Source: Chitinophagaceae bacterium
GTDB taxonomy: Bacteria; Bacteroidota; Bacteroidia; Chitinophagales; Chitinophagaceae
Length of the DNA: 54,867 nucleotides
Direction of reading: 5' to 3'
Assembly (NCBI GenBank): GCA_025449935.1
Contig: JANWIJ010000057.1
Coordinates: 1-54,867 of the forward strand
Under the pieces are notes generated by a model, which worked only from the letters and a program-made list of their open reading frames with translations, was not told the DNA's origin and searched no databases. Shown here piece after piece: positions 46,119 through 54,867 of this stretch (positions are counted from its first letter, which is position 1; each line of letters begins with the position of its first letter). The position numbers were made by a program, and so were the translations under genes.

Positions 46119-46134
46119 GGTATTGGATTTGATT

Positions 46135-46171
46135 AAAATGGCCCAAAATCCCCCGGTTTTAGGCCATTTTT
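46135..46171 (+). terminator. Intrinsic terminator after efp
   Basis: A perfect 9-bp stem (46135-46143 with 46162-46170) has an A-rich 5' arm and a T-rich 3' arm, ending in TTTTT. Confidence 0.82.
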
Positions 46172-46214
46172 GCTTCATTTTGGGCGTTTTTCGTCCAAAA
46201 CCTTTGAAAATTCA

Positions 46215-46246
46215 TTGATTTACTGGTATTGATTTCTTTATCTTAG
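46215..46246 (+). promoter_or_regulatory. Candidate accBC promoter
   Basis: TTG at 46215-46217, 21 bases, then TATCTTAG at 46239-46246. The -7 box differs from consensus at one base (TTAG for TTTG) and the spacing is slightly long. Confidence 0.4.
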
Positions 46247-46282
46247 CTAATTCAGGACCACCGGCCCCACTTCCTAATCAAA

Positions 46283-46798
46283 ATGTCTATTAAATTGAAA
46301 AACATGGACTTTAAACAAATCCAGGAATTGATCAAAATGATCAACAAATCAAATATTGGAGAGCTGACGATTGAACAAAAAGATTTCAGGGTTACCATTA
46401 AACAGAAAGAGGAAAACATAACCCAGGTCTTATCTGCAGCCCCGGTTCATGCCCCTGTCCAAAACGTTTCGCATCAACCGGCACCTGTCAACCCACAGGC
46501 AGCCACTGCTTCGGGGGCTGCTACTGAAAAGACCAAGGCAGAGGAAGCGGCAGCCAATTTTGTTACGATCAAGAGTCCCATGATCGGTACGTTTTACCGC
46601 AAATCAGCACCCGATAAACCTAACCTCGCAGATGTAGGTACGGATATAACCCCCGGCAAAGTGGTCTGTATTATAGAAGCCATGAAACTCTTCAATGAAA
46701 TTGAAAGTGAAGTAAAAGGCCGGATCATTAAAGTGCTGGTTGAAGATGCTTCACCAGTAGAATATGATCAGCCGTTGTTTTTGGTGGAACCCAGCTAA
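46283..46798 (+). CDS. accB: Biotin carboxyl carrier protein of acetyl-CoA carboxylase
   Basis: The protein has 171 residues. An N-terminal helical domain ([33 protein letters not shown]) precedes an Ala/Pro-rich flexible linker (residues ~50-90). The C-terminal biotinyl domain has [16 protein letters not shown] and [13 protein letters not shown]; Lys135 in the EAMK motif is biotinylated. The carrier shuttles carboxybiotin between AccC and AccA/AccD. The start may instead be the ATG at 46304 (MDFKQ). Upstream efp and downstream accC make the efp-accB-accC order common in bacteria. Here an efp terminator intervenes, so accBC has its own candidate promoter. Confidence 0.95.
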   Translation: MSIKLKNMDFKQIQELIKMINKSNIGELTIEQKDFRVTIKQKEENITQVLSAAPVHAPVQNVSHQPAPVNPQAATASGAATEKTKAEEAAANFVTIKSPMIGTFYRKSAPDKPNLADVGTDITPGKVVCIIEAMKLFNEIESEVKGRIIKVLVEDASPVEYDQPLFLVEPS

Positions 46799-46863
46799 TT
46801 GGAAATTGTAGAATTGGAGATTGGACAGTGGCCAATGCCAAATTTCAAAATCAAACTAACTCC

Positions 46864-48201
46864 ATGTTCAAGAAGATATTGATCGCTAATAGGGGAGAAA
46901 TTGCTCTACGCATCATCCGCACCTGCCGGGAAATGGGTATTAAAACGGTGGCGGTATATTCCACAGCAGACAGGGACAGTCTTCATGTAAAATTTGCCGA
47001 CGAAGCCGTTTGTATTGGCAAGCCACAAAGTTCAGATTCATATCTCAATATAGCCCACCTGATGGCTGCTGCTGAAATAACGAATGCCGATGCAGTTCAT
47101 CCGGGGTATGGGTTTCTCGCTGAAAATTCAAAATTTGCTCAGATTTGCAATGATCATGGAATAAAATTTATTGGTCCAACACCAGAGATGATCAATTCCA
47201 TGGGCGACAAAATCACAGCGAAAGAAACCATGATCAAAGCCGGTGTGCCCGTGGTTCCGGGCGGGGAAGGTTTGCTGCAGAGCCTGGACGAAGCCATTGG
47301 CCTGGCAAAAGAAATGACCTATCCCGTTATTTTAAAAGCCACTGCCGGTGGGGGTGGTAAAGGAATGCGTATTGTATGGGAAGAATCCGAAATGGACAGG
47401 GCTTACAGTACAGCCAAGGCCGAAGCAGCCGCTTCTTTCAAGAATGATGGTATATACATGGAGAAATTCGTAGAAGAGCCACGTCATATCGAGATCCAGG
47501 TTGCCGGCGATCAATACGGAAATATTTGTCACCTCAGTGAGCGGGATTGCTCCATCCAGCGGCGGCACCAGAAACTGGTGGAAGAGTCACCTTCACCATT
47601 CATGACCGATGAGTTACGTCACCGGATGGGTGAGGCGGCGAAGAAAGCAGCATCAGCTATCAATTATGAAAGTGTGGGTACGGTGGAGTTCCTGGTAGAC
47701 AAGCACCGCAATTTCTATTTTATGGAAATGAACACACGTATACAGGTAGAACACTGTGTGACGGAAGAGGTGATCAATTATGACCTTATCAAAGAACAGA
47801 TTAAGATCGCGATGGGAGAGAAGATTACCGGTGCTGATTATTTTCCGCAGAATCACGCCATCGAATGCCGCATCAATGCAGAAGATCCTTATAATGATTT
47901 CAGGCCCTCACCCGGTCGTATTACGTCGCTTAACCAGCCGGGGGGGCATGGTGTCCGGGTTGACAGTCATATCTATGCCGGTTACGTGATCCCACCCTAT
48001 TACGATTCCATGATTGCCAAACTGATCACAGTTGCGCAGACAAGACAGGAAGCTATCCAGACCATGTACAGGGCACTCAGCGAATATGTGATCGAAGGTG
48101 TCAAAACCACCATTCCTTTTCACCTGCAATTGATGCAGGATGAACGTTTCCGCAGTGGCGATTTCAACACAAAATTCCTGGAGGGATTTGAATTGAAGTA
48201 A
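46864..48201 (+). CDS. accC: Biotin carboxylase subunit of acetyl-CoA carboxylase
   Basis: The protein has 445 residues from the ATG at 46864 ([18 protein letters not shown]). The frame extends to a GTG at 46828, but the conserved start favours the ATG. An ATP-grasp core follows: [15 protein letters not shown] is the glycine-rich ATP lid. [40 protein letters not shown] and [17 protein letters not shown] are the active-site motifs. It carboxylates biotin on AccB using ATP and bicarbonate. It lies 65 bases after accB and is presumably cotranscribed with it. Confidence 0.97.
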   Translation: MFKKILIANRGEIALRIIRTCREMGIKTVAVYSTADRDSLHVKFADEAVCIGKPQSSDSYLNIAHLMAAAEITNADAVHPGYGFLAENSKFAQICNDHGIKFIGPTPEMINSMGDKITAKETMIKAGVPVVPGGEGLLQSLDEAIGLAKEMTYPVILKATAGGGGKGMRIVWEESEMDRAYSTAKAEAAASFKNDGIYMEKFVEEPRHIEIQVAGDQYGNICHLSERDCSIQRRHQKLVEESPSPFMTDELRHRMGEAAKKAASAINYESVGTVEFLVDKHRNFYFMEMNTRIQVEHCVTEEVINYDLIKEQIKIAMGEKITGADYFPQNHAIECRINAEDPYNDFRPSPGRITSLNQPGGHGVRVDSHIYAGYVIPPYYDSMIAKLITVAQTRQEAIQTMYRALSEYVIEGVKTTIPFHLQLMQDERFRSGDFNTKFLEGFELK

Positions 48202-48227
48202 CTGCTGAGTTGGAGACCAGTTATAAG

Positions 48228-48455
48228 CTATTGTCCATTAGCTGCCGGCTTCCGGATCATATTCGAAATTCCATTGAAAATTGTTACGAAGCACCATGTG
48301 GCTTGTGCTTTGGATCCTATTGTTCCTTGTACCAGTTCGCCGGGGAGGATCCAAAGTTTTTCATGGGCATCGTAACGATAATCAAATAGCGGATTTTCTG
48401 CAAAACATTTATACTGTTTACTTAATGAAAGACCCTGCTTTCCGCTGCTACCCAT
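48228..48455 (-). CDS. Doubtful small open reading frame, 75 residues
   Basis: An ATG-led frame (MGSSGKQGLSLSKQYKCF...) lies in the 297-base gap after accC. The sequence has no recognisable domain or signal peptide. It has clean boundaries, but it lacks good coding character and is not supported by neighbours. It could be a remnant of a longer gene or chance. I list it because this gap otherwise holds nothing I can name. Confidence 0.25.
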   Translation of the reverse strand: MGSSGKQGLSLSKQYKCFAENPLFDYRYDAHEKLWILPGELVQGTIGSKAQATWCFVTIFNGISNMIRKPAANGQ

Positions 48456-48498
48456 AGTAATCCATCAAAATAAGATGTAATTTCAGAATATCGTATTT

Positions 48499-50559
48499 AT
48501 GAAATTATTCCTACCAGGTATATTCCTCCTATTGAGCTTTTTAAGCTATACACAGGGCACACCGGTCATTCAATGGCAGAAATGTTTTGGTGGTTCAAAG
48601 TCAGAGGGCGCAGGATTGTCTCAGCCAACTTCAGATGGTGGATTTATCCTGGCTGGAATTACAGGTTCGGATGACGGAGACCTGGTCAACAATTCCCTGT
48701 TGAAAAGATTATGGGTCGTAAAAACGGACGCTGCAGGAAACGTACAATGGCAAACAAATTTTGGTTCTCCCGCATCTGTAAATGAAATTTTACAGTCTGC
48801 TGATGGCGGCTACATACTTGTCGCAACATCATCCGCAACGGATGGTGATGTAATTGGTAACCATGGTCAGTCTGATGTTTGGGTGATAAAACTAAACAGC
48901 GCCGGAGTGGTTCAATGGCAAAAGTGCTATGGAGGCAGCGAAACTGAACAGGCAAATAGTATTCGTAGAACTGCTGATGGTGGGTATATTATCGGTGGAG
49001 AAACAAATTCAGGTGACGGAGATGTAACTGGCTTCCATGGCATTGCTGGAACGATGAATGCATGGGATGCGTGGATATTAAAAATAGACGCAGTGGGATC
49101 GCTTCAATGGCAGAGATGTTTTGGCGGAATAAGAGCCGAAACGATCACTACTGTTATACCCACCCCGGATGGAGGATACTTTTTTACTGCATCAGCCATG
49201 TCCACAGATGGCGACCTGTCATGCACCATATTTAATCAGGATCTCTGGATGGTAAAATTGGATAATACCGGGAACATTCTATGGCAGCGTTGCCAGGGAG
49301 GGAATTATGGCGAAAAGGCTAATGATATTCTACTAACGCAGGATGGTGGATTTATAATAGCTGGAATGTCTGCTTCCAGCGACATGCCTGGTACCCATGG
49401 TGGTACAGACGCCTGGGTCATAAGAATGGATGTGACAGGTACTGTACAATGGCAAAGGCTGCTTGGTGGCAGCGGTTCTGACCAGGCACAGCGTATACAA
49501 TCAACTCCCGATGGAGGATATATTGTAGCAGGATACACCTCGTCTGCTGACGGAAACATTTGTAATAATAAAGGCGCTGAGGACTTCTGGATAGTGAAAC
49601 TAACCAGCGGCGGAAGCATTCAATGGCAAAAGACATACGGGGGTAGCGACATGGACATACTGTCTGCCATCCACCTGACTCCTGAAGGTGGTTATTTGGT
49701 AACAGGCTATACCAGGTCAAATGATGGAGATGTTACCGGTAATCATGGTATGTTCGATTTATGGATGTTAAAATTATCTTTTCCTGGTATCGAGTTGCTT
49801 CCGCTTGTTAGTATAACCGCCAGTGATAATATTATTTGCCCGGGACAGGAAATAACATTTATTGCTATCCCTGCCAACGGTGGCGCAGTTCCATCTTATC
49901 AATGGCAGGTAAATGGAGTAAATGCTGGCACAGATAACGATACTGTTATCCTCAATACACTTACCAGCGGTGATATGGTGAGTTGTATCCTTACAAGCGG
50001 TGACGCCTGTGTTACCAGTCCCACCGCTTTATCAAATACAATTACCATAACAGTTGATCCTTTCATGACACCATCTAATTTTCTTGCGGGAGATACAGTG
50101 GTCTGCAGCTATGGCACACTTGACCTGAAAGCAACCGGAAGTTATACTAGTTATTTGTGGAGCAACAATGTAACAACGCCGGTTCTTTCAATTTCTCAAC
50201 CCGGCACTTATTGGTTGCGCGTTACGACCAATACGGGATGTTCGGGCAGAGATACCATACTGGTAGGACTTAAAGAATGTATCAAAGGGTTTTTTATGCC
50301 AACTGCTTTTACACCGAACGGCGATGGGAGGAATGATATTTTAAGACCTGTCCTGGGTGGCCGGATACTGAAGTATGAACTGACTATTGTGAACCGCTGG
50401 GGCCAGGTTGTATTCAGAGCAAATGAGCCAGGTAAAGGCTGGGATGGAACATTCAATGGTAAGAAGCAGGATAGTAATGTTTTTGTATGGACCTGTTCCT
50501 ACCAGTTCGCAAGTGAAAATCCAACCTTTGCTAAAGGCACAGTTGCCATCATCAGGTAG
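48499..50559 (+). CDS. Seven-repeat beta-propeller protein with T9SS type B sorting domain
   Basis: The protein has 686 residues with a signal peptide (cleavage near YTQGT). Residues ~20-425 hold seven repeats of about 55 residues, each built as QWQ(K/R)xxGG then (T/S)xDGG(Y/F)I(L/I)xG then WxxKL; examples are IQWQKCFGGSKSE, VQWQKCYGGSETE and IQWQKTYGGSDMD. Seven blades fit a beta-propeller. An Ig-like region follows (residues ~430-590), and the C-terminus is a gliding-motility-type sorting domain, FTPNGDGRNDILRPV to GTVAIIR. It should be exported by the T9SS. The blade face could bind carbohydrate or protein, which I cannot decide. Confidence 0.87.
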   Translation: MKLFLPGIFLLLSFLSYTQGTPVIQWQKCFGGSKSEGAGLSQPTSDGGFILAGITGSDDGDLVNNSLLKRLWVVKTDAAGNVQWQTNFGSPASVNEILQSADGGYILVATSSATDGDVIGNHGQSDVWVIKLNSAGVVQWQKCYGGSETEQANSIRRTADGGYIIGGETNSGDGDVTGFHGIAGTMNAWDAWILKIDAVGSLQWQRCFGGIRAETITTVIPTPDGGYFFTASAMSTDGDLSCTIFNQDLWMVKLDNTGNILWQRCQGGNYGEKANDILLTQDGGFIIAGMSASSDMPGTHGGTDAWVIRMDVTGTVQWQRLLGGSGSDQAQRIQSTPDGGYIVAGYTSSADGNICNNKGAEDFWIVKLTSGGSIQWQKTYGGSDMDILSAIHLTPEGGYLVTGYTRSNDGDVTGNHGMFDLWMLKLSFPGIELLPLVSITASDNIICPGQEITFIAIPANGGAVPSYQWQVNGVNAGTDNDTVILNTLTSGDMVSCILTSGDACVTSPTALSNTITITVDPFMTPSNFLAGDTVVCSYGTLDLKATGSYTSYLWSNNVTTPVLSISQPGTYWLRVTTNTGCSGRDTILVGLKECIKGFFMPTAFTPNGDGRNDILRPVLGGRILKYELTIVNRWGQVVFRANEPGKGWDGTFNGKKQDSNVFVWTCSYQFASENPTFAKGTVAIIR

Positions 50560-50762
50560 TATCCCAAAAATTCGTCACGTAATTTAGCTAAGAGTTAAAA
50601 TGGAAAAGGAGGCCTTAGTTTGAAATTCCCCTGCTTTACCGTCATTCATTGAAGAGCTATTCGGTTTGAAGAACTGTTTTCTCTTTTACTTCTTTTTCTC
50701 TTTGAACCCTTAGCCCAAAAAATTTCCTTTAATTTCACTTTCAAACCTGAATAAATCAAATC

Positions 50763-51938
50763 ATGAATTATTGCCTGACCTTATTTTTCTGTTTAATGCT
50801 TTATGTAAGTTTCTGCCAGGATGTTTCGAAGTTTCACCAGAAAGCTGTTGTAGCAGATACACATAATGATTGCCTGACCGAACTGGCGCTTGAAAGGCAT
50901 GATATGTCGCACCGGCTTGCAACCGGCCACAGCGACCTGGTTCGGTGGAAAGAAGGGGGGCTTGATCTGCAGTTCTTTTCGGTTTGGACAGGTGACAAAC
51001 CCCGCAACAAGGAAGGATTTTTCCATGATGCCAATGAGGAAATTGATTCCTTCAGAAGTCTGGTCAACCGGAACCGGTCAAGGATGACATTCGCTACTGA
51101 CTATGGCGATGTCCGGCGGGGACTCAGGCGTGGAAAACTGGTCAGCCTGATCGGTGTCGAAGGTGGTCACATGATCGAAGATGACCTCGGCAAACTTGTA
51201 GATCTGAGCAAGTCAGGTATGCGGTATATGACGCTGACCTGGAACAACAGCACTTCCTGGGCAACAAGTGCAAAGGATGAAACAGAGAAGGGAGACAGTT
51301 TAAAACACAAAGGCTTAACCGAATTTGGAAGGTCTGTAGTGAAGCTGATGAACCAGTTGAGGATCATCGTTGATCTTTCTCACACCGGGGAACAGACCTT
51401 TTACGATGCGCTCGCCGTTACAACGAAACCGGTATTCCTGTCGCACAGTTCGGTCTGGGCCATCTGCCCGGTCTTCCGGAATGTAAAGGACGACCAGATC
51501 AAAGCAGTAGCGAAAAATGGTGGCGTGATCTGTATTAATTTCTATTCCGGTTTCATCGACAGCAATTTTGCAAAGCGAATGGCGGTGCTGGAAGGAACCG
51601 AAGGAAAACGGATCAAAGATTCCCTGAACCAATATTATGATGCTGCAAAACTCAACGAGATCTGGCGTAATCGTTTTTCAGCAGAGCTGGAACCACTCCG
51701 GCCGACGCTGGCGCAAATGGTAGATCATATTGATCATATCGTAAAACTCGTAGGTGATGATTATGTGGGAATTGGTTCTGATTTCGATGGGGTATCCTCG
51801 TTGCCAAAAGGACTTGAAGACGTAACCACCTATCCCAGGATCACGGAAGAACTGGTCAGGAGAGGATATTCAGAAAAATCCATTAAAAAAATCCTGGGCG
51901 AAAATGTATTACGGGTGATGAAAGCGAATTTTGAGTAG
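50763..51938 (+). CDS. Membrane dipeptidase (peptidase family M19)
   Basis: The protein has 391 residues with a likely signal peptide (residues ~1-18, cleavage before QD; it contains Cys but no clear lipobox). M19 features are VADTHNDC (metal-binding HxD near the N-terminus), SLIGVEGGHMIEDDLGKL with the bridging Glu, RYMTLTWNNST, VDLSHTGE and FLSHSSVWAI with metal His residues, and IGSDFDGVSSLPKGLED near the end. Family members are zinc dipeptidases active on L-D and other dipeptides. It would act in the periplasm or outer membrane, perhaps in peptidoglycan or peptide scavenging. The flanking genes (T9SS protein, glnN) offer no functional link. Confidence 0.92.
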   Translation: MNYCLTLFFCLMLYVSFCQDVSKFHQKAVVADTHNDCLTELALERHDMSHRLATGHSDLVRWKEGGLDLQFFSVWTGDKPRNKEGFFHDANEEIDSFRSLVNRNRSRMTFATDYGDVRRGLRRGKLVSLIGVEGGHMIEDDLGKLVDLSKSGMRYMTLTWNNSTSWATSAKDETEKGDSLKHKGLTEFGRSVVKLMNQLRIIVDLSHTGEQTFYDALAVTTKPVFLSHSSVWAICPVFRNVKDDQIKAVAKNGGVICINFYSGFIDSNFAKRMAVLEGTEGKRIKDSLNQYYDAAKLNEIWRNRFSAELEPLRPTLAQMVDHIDHIVKLVGDDYVGIGSDFDGVSSLPKGLEDVTTYPRITEELVRRGYSEKSIKKILGENVLRVMKANFE

Positions 51939-52043
51939 TTCTTGATTCATAGTTCATAGTTCCGGACTGCAGGAATGATTCACTGAACCTCCTAAGCCAA
52001 TCCTAAATTTCAAACTTTAAACCTTAAACATTAAACCCTCTTC
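51939..52043. repeat. Degenerate word-like repeats between the dipeptidase and glnN
   Basis: The gap has near-repeats TTCATAGTTCATAGTT, then TTTCAAACTTTAAACCTTAAACATTAAACCCT. The TTTAAAC-type words recur in the efp leader region. No stable terminator is visible for either gene. Confidence 0.6.
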
Positions 52044-54233
52044 TCACCTCAAAAACAGCAATTCCCTGTATTTGGGTAAATACCATTCACGGTCATCTAC
52101 AAGCAATTCCAGTTTGTCAACATGGTAGCGGATCTCATCAAAGAAGGCATCTTTCACCTGGCTTTGATAAGCGATAGCTTTTGTCCGTGTATCACTCATA
52201 GTATTACAAATCTTTCTTGCTTCGATCATTTTTTCTACCAGGTCGCTCACGGTATTGATGTGTTCAGAGATTTTTTCCAGTATTTGTTTCTGGTTGGCGA
52301 AGGCAGTCTCTTTCAGCCCCGCTTCTTTTAACCCGTTTACATTGTTGGTAAGCAGGTTCTGGTAGCGAATAGCTGCCGGCAATACATGACTGGTAGCGAG
52401 TTCTCCCATGATCCGGCTTTCAATCTGAACTTTCTTGATGTATTTTTCCAGTTCAATTTCATGCCGCGCTTCCAGTTCAGAATGCGTATAAATATTATTT
52501 TTTTCGAAAAGATCCTTTGCTTTTTTTGAAACCATGGCATCAAGCGCGAGGGGTGTCGTTTTAACATTCGCCAATTTTCTTTTTTCGGCTTCTTTTTCCC
52601 AGGCCGCACTGTAGCCATCGCCTTCAAATAAAACTTTTTCGCTGTCTACAATATACTGGCGGATCGTATGCATGATCGCAATCTCTTTTTTCTCGCCTTT
52701 TTCGATCAGCGCATCTACATCCTTCTTGAAATTCTTCAGTGTTTGCGCCATGATCGTATTCAGCACAGTCATCGGGTTGGCACAGTTGGCGGAAGACCCG
52801 ACGGCGCGGAATTCAAACTTGTTACCGGTAAATGCAAATGGTGAGGTGCGGTTACGGTCCGTATTATCCATCAATAATTCAGGTATGCTTTTGTGAATAT
52901 CAATTTTGAGCATACTCTCATCTGTTTCATCCATTTTCTCTGAAACTCTTTCTTTTACATCCTGTAACACTTTACTCAGGTACTGGCCGATAAACACGGA
53001 AATGATGGCCGGCGGGGCCTCATTAGCGCCCAACCGGTGATCATTGGGTGCAGAGGCGATGGATGCTCTAAGCACATCCGCATAATCATGTACAGCTTTA
53101 ATGGTGTTTACAAAGAAAGTCAGGAACATCAGGTTGGTCTTTGGCGTTTTGCCAGGTGCCAGCAGGTTCACGCCCGTATCAGTGGCCATGCTCCAGTTAT
53201 TGTGCTTTCCACTTCCATTGATACCTGCAAAGGGTTTTTCATGTAGTAATACTCTCAGGTTGTGACGGCGTGCAACCCTGTCCATTACATCCATCAGTAA
53301 TGAGTTGTGATCAACGGCGATACTTACTTCTTCAAAAATAGGCGCACACTCAAACTGTGCGGGGGCCACTTCATTATGTCTTGTTCTTAAAGGAATTCCC
53401 AGTTTATAAGACTCGATCTCAAAATCCCGCATATAACCATACAATCTTTCCGGGATTGATCCGAAATAGTGATCCTCCAGCTGCTGGTTTTTGGCAGACG
53501 AATGACCATATACTGTCCTGCCCGTCATCAGCAGGTCCGGTCTTGCATTGAACAGGGCTTCATCTACCACAAAATATTCCTGTTCCCAGCCAAGGGTGGC
53601 CGTTACTTTGGTAACATTTTTATCAAAATAGTTACATACATCAACGGCAGCTTTGTTCAATGCTTCAAGTGCCTTAAGTAATGGTGCTTTATAATCCAGT
53701 GACTCGCCGGTATATGAAACAAAAATCGTAGGGATGCATAATGTTTTTCCGTTTCTGATCTCCATGATAAAGGCCGGGGAAGAAGGATCCCATGCGGTAT
53801 AACCCCTGGCCTCGAAAGTGGCCCTTAATCCCCCGCTTGGAAAGGAGGATGCATCCGGTTCCTGCTGAACAAGAGCATCGCCTTCAAACTGTTCAATAGG
53901 GGTGCCGTCACTTTTTATAGTGAAAAAAGAGTCATGTTTTTCGGCGGTTGTCCCAGTCAGCGGCTGGAACCAGTGAGTAAAATGGGTGACGCCCTTTGCT
54001 TCGGCCCAGCCCCGGATACCACTGGCTATCTGGTTGGCCATTGCCCTGTCAATCTTCTGGCTTGTCTTAATTGAACCTACAAGACTTTTATAAGCCTCAT
54101 CGCTTAAAAATTCCCGGGCTGTTTTCTGCGTAAAGACATTGCTGCCAAAGATTTCTGTGATACGGGCTGAAGCCTCTACCTTGGTTTCTGGCTGATTGGA
54201 TAACTTTTGAATGGCCGAAAATCGAAGTGACAT
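52044..54233 (-). CDS. glnN: Glutamine synthetase type III (GlnN)
   Basis: The protein has 729 residues, typical of GSIII (much longer than GSI). The N-terminal domain MSLRFSAIQKLSNQP and the SIDPSF-like motif region lead to the catalytic barrel, with ATLGWEQEYFVVDEA, RTVYGHSS, HNEVAPAQFE, the NGSGKHNNWSM ATP/glutamate site and LMDNTDRNRTSPFAFTGNKFEFRAVGSSANCANP. It makes glutamine from glutamate, ammonia and ATP and is the GS class common in Bacteroidota. GSIII lacks the adenylylation control of GSI; regulation is mostly transcriptional or feedback. It converges on the dipeptidase, with about 105 bases of AT-rich word-like repeats between. Confidence 0.96.
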   Translation of the reverse strand: MSLRFSAIQKLSNQPETKVEASARITEIFGSNVFTQKTAREFLSDEAYKSLVGSIKTSQKIDRAMANQIASGIRGWAEAKGVTHFTHWFQPLTGTTAEKHDSFFTIKSDGTPIEQFEGDALVQQEPDASSFPSGGLRATFEARGYTAWDPSSPAFIMEIRNGKTLCIPTIFVSYTGESLDYKAPLLKALEALNKAAVDVCNYFDKNVTKVTATLGWEQEYFVVDEALFNARPDLLMTGRTVYGHSSAKNQQLEDHYFGSIPERLYGYMRDFEIESYKLGIPLRTRHNEVAPAQFECAPIFEEVSIAVDHNSLLMDVMDRVARRHNLRVLLHEKPFAGINGSGKHNNWSMATDTGVNLLAPGKTPKTNLMFLTFFVNTIKAVHDYADVLRASIASAPNDHRLGANEAPPAIISVFIGQYLSKVLQDVKERVSEKMDETDESMLKIDIHKSIPELLMDNTDRNRTSPFAFTGNKFEFRAVGSSANCANPMTVLNTIMAQTLKNFKKDVDALIEKGEKKEIAIMHTIRQYIVDSEKVLFEGDGYSAAWEKEAEKRKLANVKTTPLALDAMVSKKAKDLFEKNNIYTHSELEARHEIELEKYIKKVQIESRIMGELATSHVLPAAIRYQNLLTNNVNGLKEAGLKETAFANQKQILEKISEHINTVSDLVEKMIEARKICNTMSDTRTKAIAYQSQVKDAFFDEIRYHVDKLELLVDDREWYLPKYRELLFLR

Positions 54234-54378
54234 GTAGTTTAGTTTTCAGCAAAGCAACTACTTTTAAAATAAAATATTCATTTTTTTGGTAAAAAACAGG
54301 AAAAAATAATATTGTGTAGGTAAAATGTGATGAAATATAGGAAAAATACCCTGTCAATAGACGTAATTGCATTAAATT

Positions 54379-54867
54379 CTATATATTATTTTTATTTTTA
54401 ATATTTTTAAACAGAACATTGTTTATCCGTGCCCAGTCAATCTGTGCCGCCATGGGTATCACCAGAAGAGGAATAATTACACTCCTGTACCGGACTATGG
54501 CCCCCAGGTTATTTACACTAAATCCAATAGCCAGGAGGAGGGAAAAGGAAAAGAAAATGCAGAAATAAATAAGGGGGTTGGAGTTAATACTGCTGATCCT
54601 GAAAAAAAGAAATAAAACAAACATCAGGAGGAGAACATTGATCTCTATCGCAGCCGCCAGCGAAAGAATATGACGCACATCGCTGGGATAGGGCCGGATG
54701 GTTGACAGGTTAATTGCCTGGGGCGTATTTATTAAAAAACTAAGGGCTGTGGGTTTTAATTGCCTGATCGGGATGGTGGAATGACCAACCAACTTTAAGA
54801 ATTCCTGTTGTTTGCTGACAACCGCCTGGGGAAAATCAAACCGGGGATTTATATACCGTGCTGTGAA
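54379..54867 (-). CDS. Polytopic membrane protein, C-terminal part (truncated by window edge)
   Basis: The minus-strand frame is open to the right edge, so the apparent TTG start at 54792 is internal; at least 162 residues are visible. The N-terminal 75 residues of this piece are soluble (YINPRFDFPQAVVSKQQEFLKL, STIRPYPSDVRHILSLA). Three transmembrane helices follow: LLLMFVLFLFFRI, LIYFCIFFSFSLLLAIG and VIIPLLVIPMAAQ, with IVRYRSVIIPLL between the last two. The RYRSVIIP turn resembles that in polysaccharide polymerase-like or glycosyltransferase-like membrane proteins of Bacteroidota. The tail is Lys/Asn-rich. The rest of the gene is needed for a family. Confidence 0.6.
   Translation of the reverse strand, partial: FTARYINPRFDFPQAVVSKQQEFLKLVGHSTIPIRQLKPTALSFLINTPQAINLSTIRPYPSDVRHILSLAAAIEINVLLLMFVLFLFFRISSINSNPLIYFCIFFSFSLLLAIGFSVNNLGAIVRYRSVIIPLLVIPMAAQIDWARINNVLFKNIKNKNNI

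Noticed and set aside
1-54867. Prophage, insertion sequence, integron or genomic island
   Set aside because: No transposase, integrase, attachment repeat or abrupt composition change is seen; all genes look native and intact.

Overview
This window is a chromosomal segment from a member of the Bacteroidota, most likely a Chitinophagaceae-type bacterium. The evidence is as follows. Two proteins end in type IX secretion (T9SS) type B / gliding-motility C-terminal domains, and one ends in a T9SS type A sorting domain. Promoters fit the Bacteroidetes pattern TTTG-N19/20-TAnnTTTG rather than the E. coli one. Shine-Dalgarno sequences are largely absent. The window also holds a type III glutamine synthetase and an OmpH/BamA-like envelope set. 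Every full-length gene looks intact. I see no prophage, insertion sequence or CRISPR array. No gene-free stretch exceeds 300 bases; the longest are about 48202-48498 and 4663-4926.

Region 1 (1-13.2 kb) is the transcription/translation core: the end of nusG, then rplK-rplA-rplJ-rplL, then rpoB-rpoC. Two insertions break the textbook nusG-rplKAJL-rpoBC order. A spondin-domain lipoprotein lies between nusG and rplK, and an antisense helix-hairpin-helix membrane protein lies between rplL and rpoB. As a result rplK and rpoB each have their own well-formed promoter, and the rplK leader is strongly structured.

Region 2 (13.3-17.7 kb) carries an OmpH-like chaperone, a heptose-7-phosphate kinase (hldA/rfaE1 type), a DUF6498-like membrane protein, an isoaspartyl peptidase, ispD and an unannotated 57-residue ORF. 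Region 3 (17.7-24.8 kb, minus strand) is a tight apparent operon: Gfo/Idh oxidoreductase, initiating sugar-phosphate transferase, a very long M1 peptidase with a probable outer-membrane barrel, and a FemAB/GNAT-like protein, two of the junctions being TGATG overlaps. An L,D-transpeptidase-like gene and tRNA-Asp precede it. Region 4 (25.2-36.8 kb) is mostly housekeeping: accA, dapA, a secreted esterase with a glycogen-binding-like domain, ribonuclease Z, a STAS protein, clpC, cmk, an FKBP isomerase, a hotdog thioesterase, a DEDDh exonuclease fused to a GIY-YIG nuclease, and a stand-alone RlmK-like methyltransferase.

Region 5 (36.8-54.9 kb) mixes envelope/secreted proteins (a PQQ-type sugar dehydrogenase with a T9SS tail, a BamA-type barrel with a cryptic kinase-like N-terminal half, two large T9SS type B proteins, an M19 dipeptidase) with core metabolism (mdh, efp-accB-accC, glnN). 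A truncated polytopic membrane protein runs off the right edge.

The candidates most worth pursuing are: (i) the kinase-like domain fused to the BamA-type barrel, whose presumed catalytic Asp is Gly; (ii) an EF-P with Arg at position 32 in place of the usual Lys loop, under a structured leader; (iii) the rplK leader RNA; and (iv) the M1 peptidase-barrel fusion in a glycan operon.
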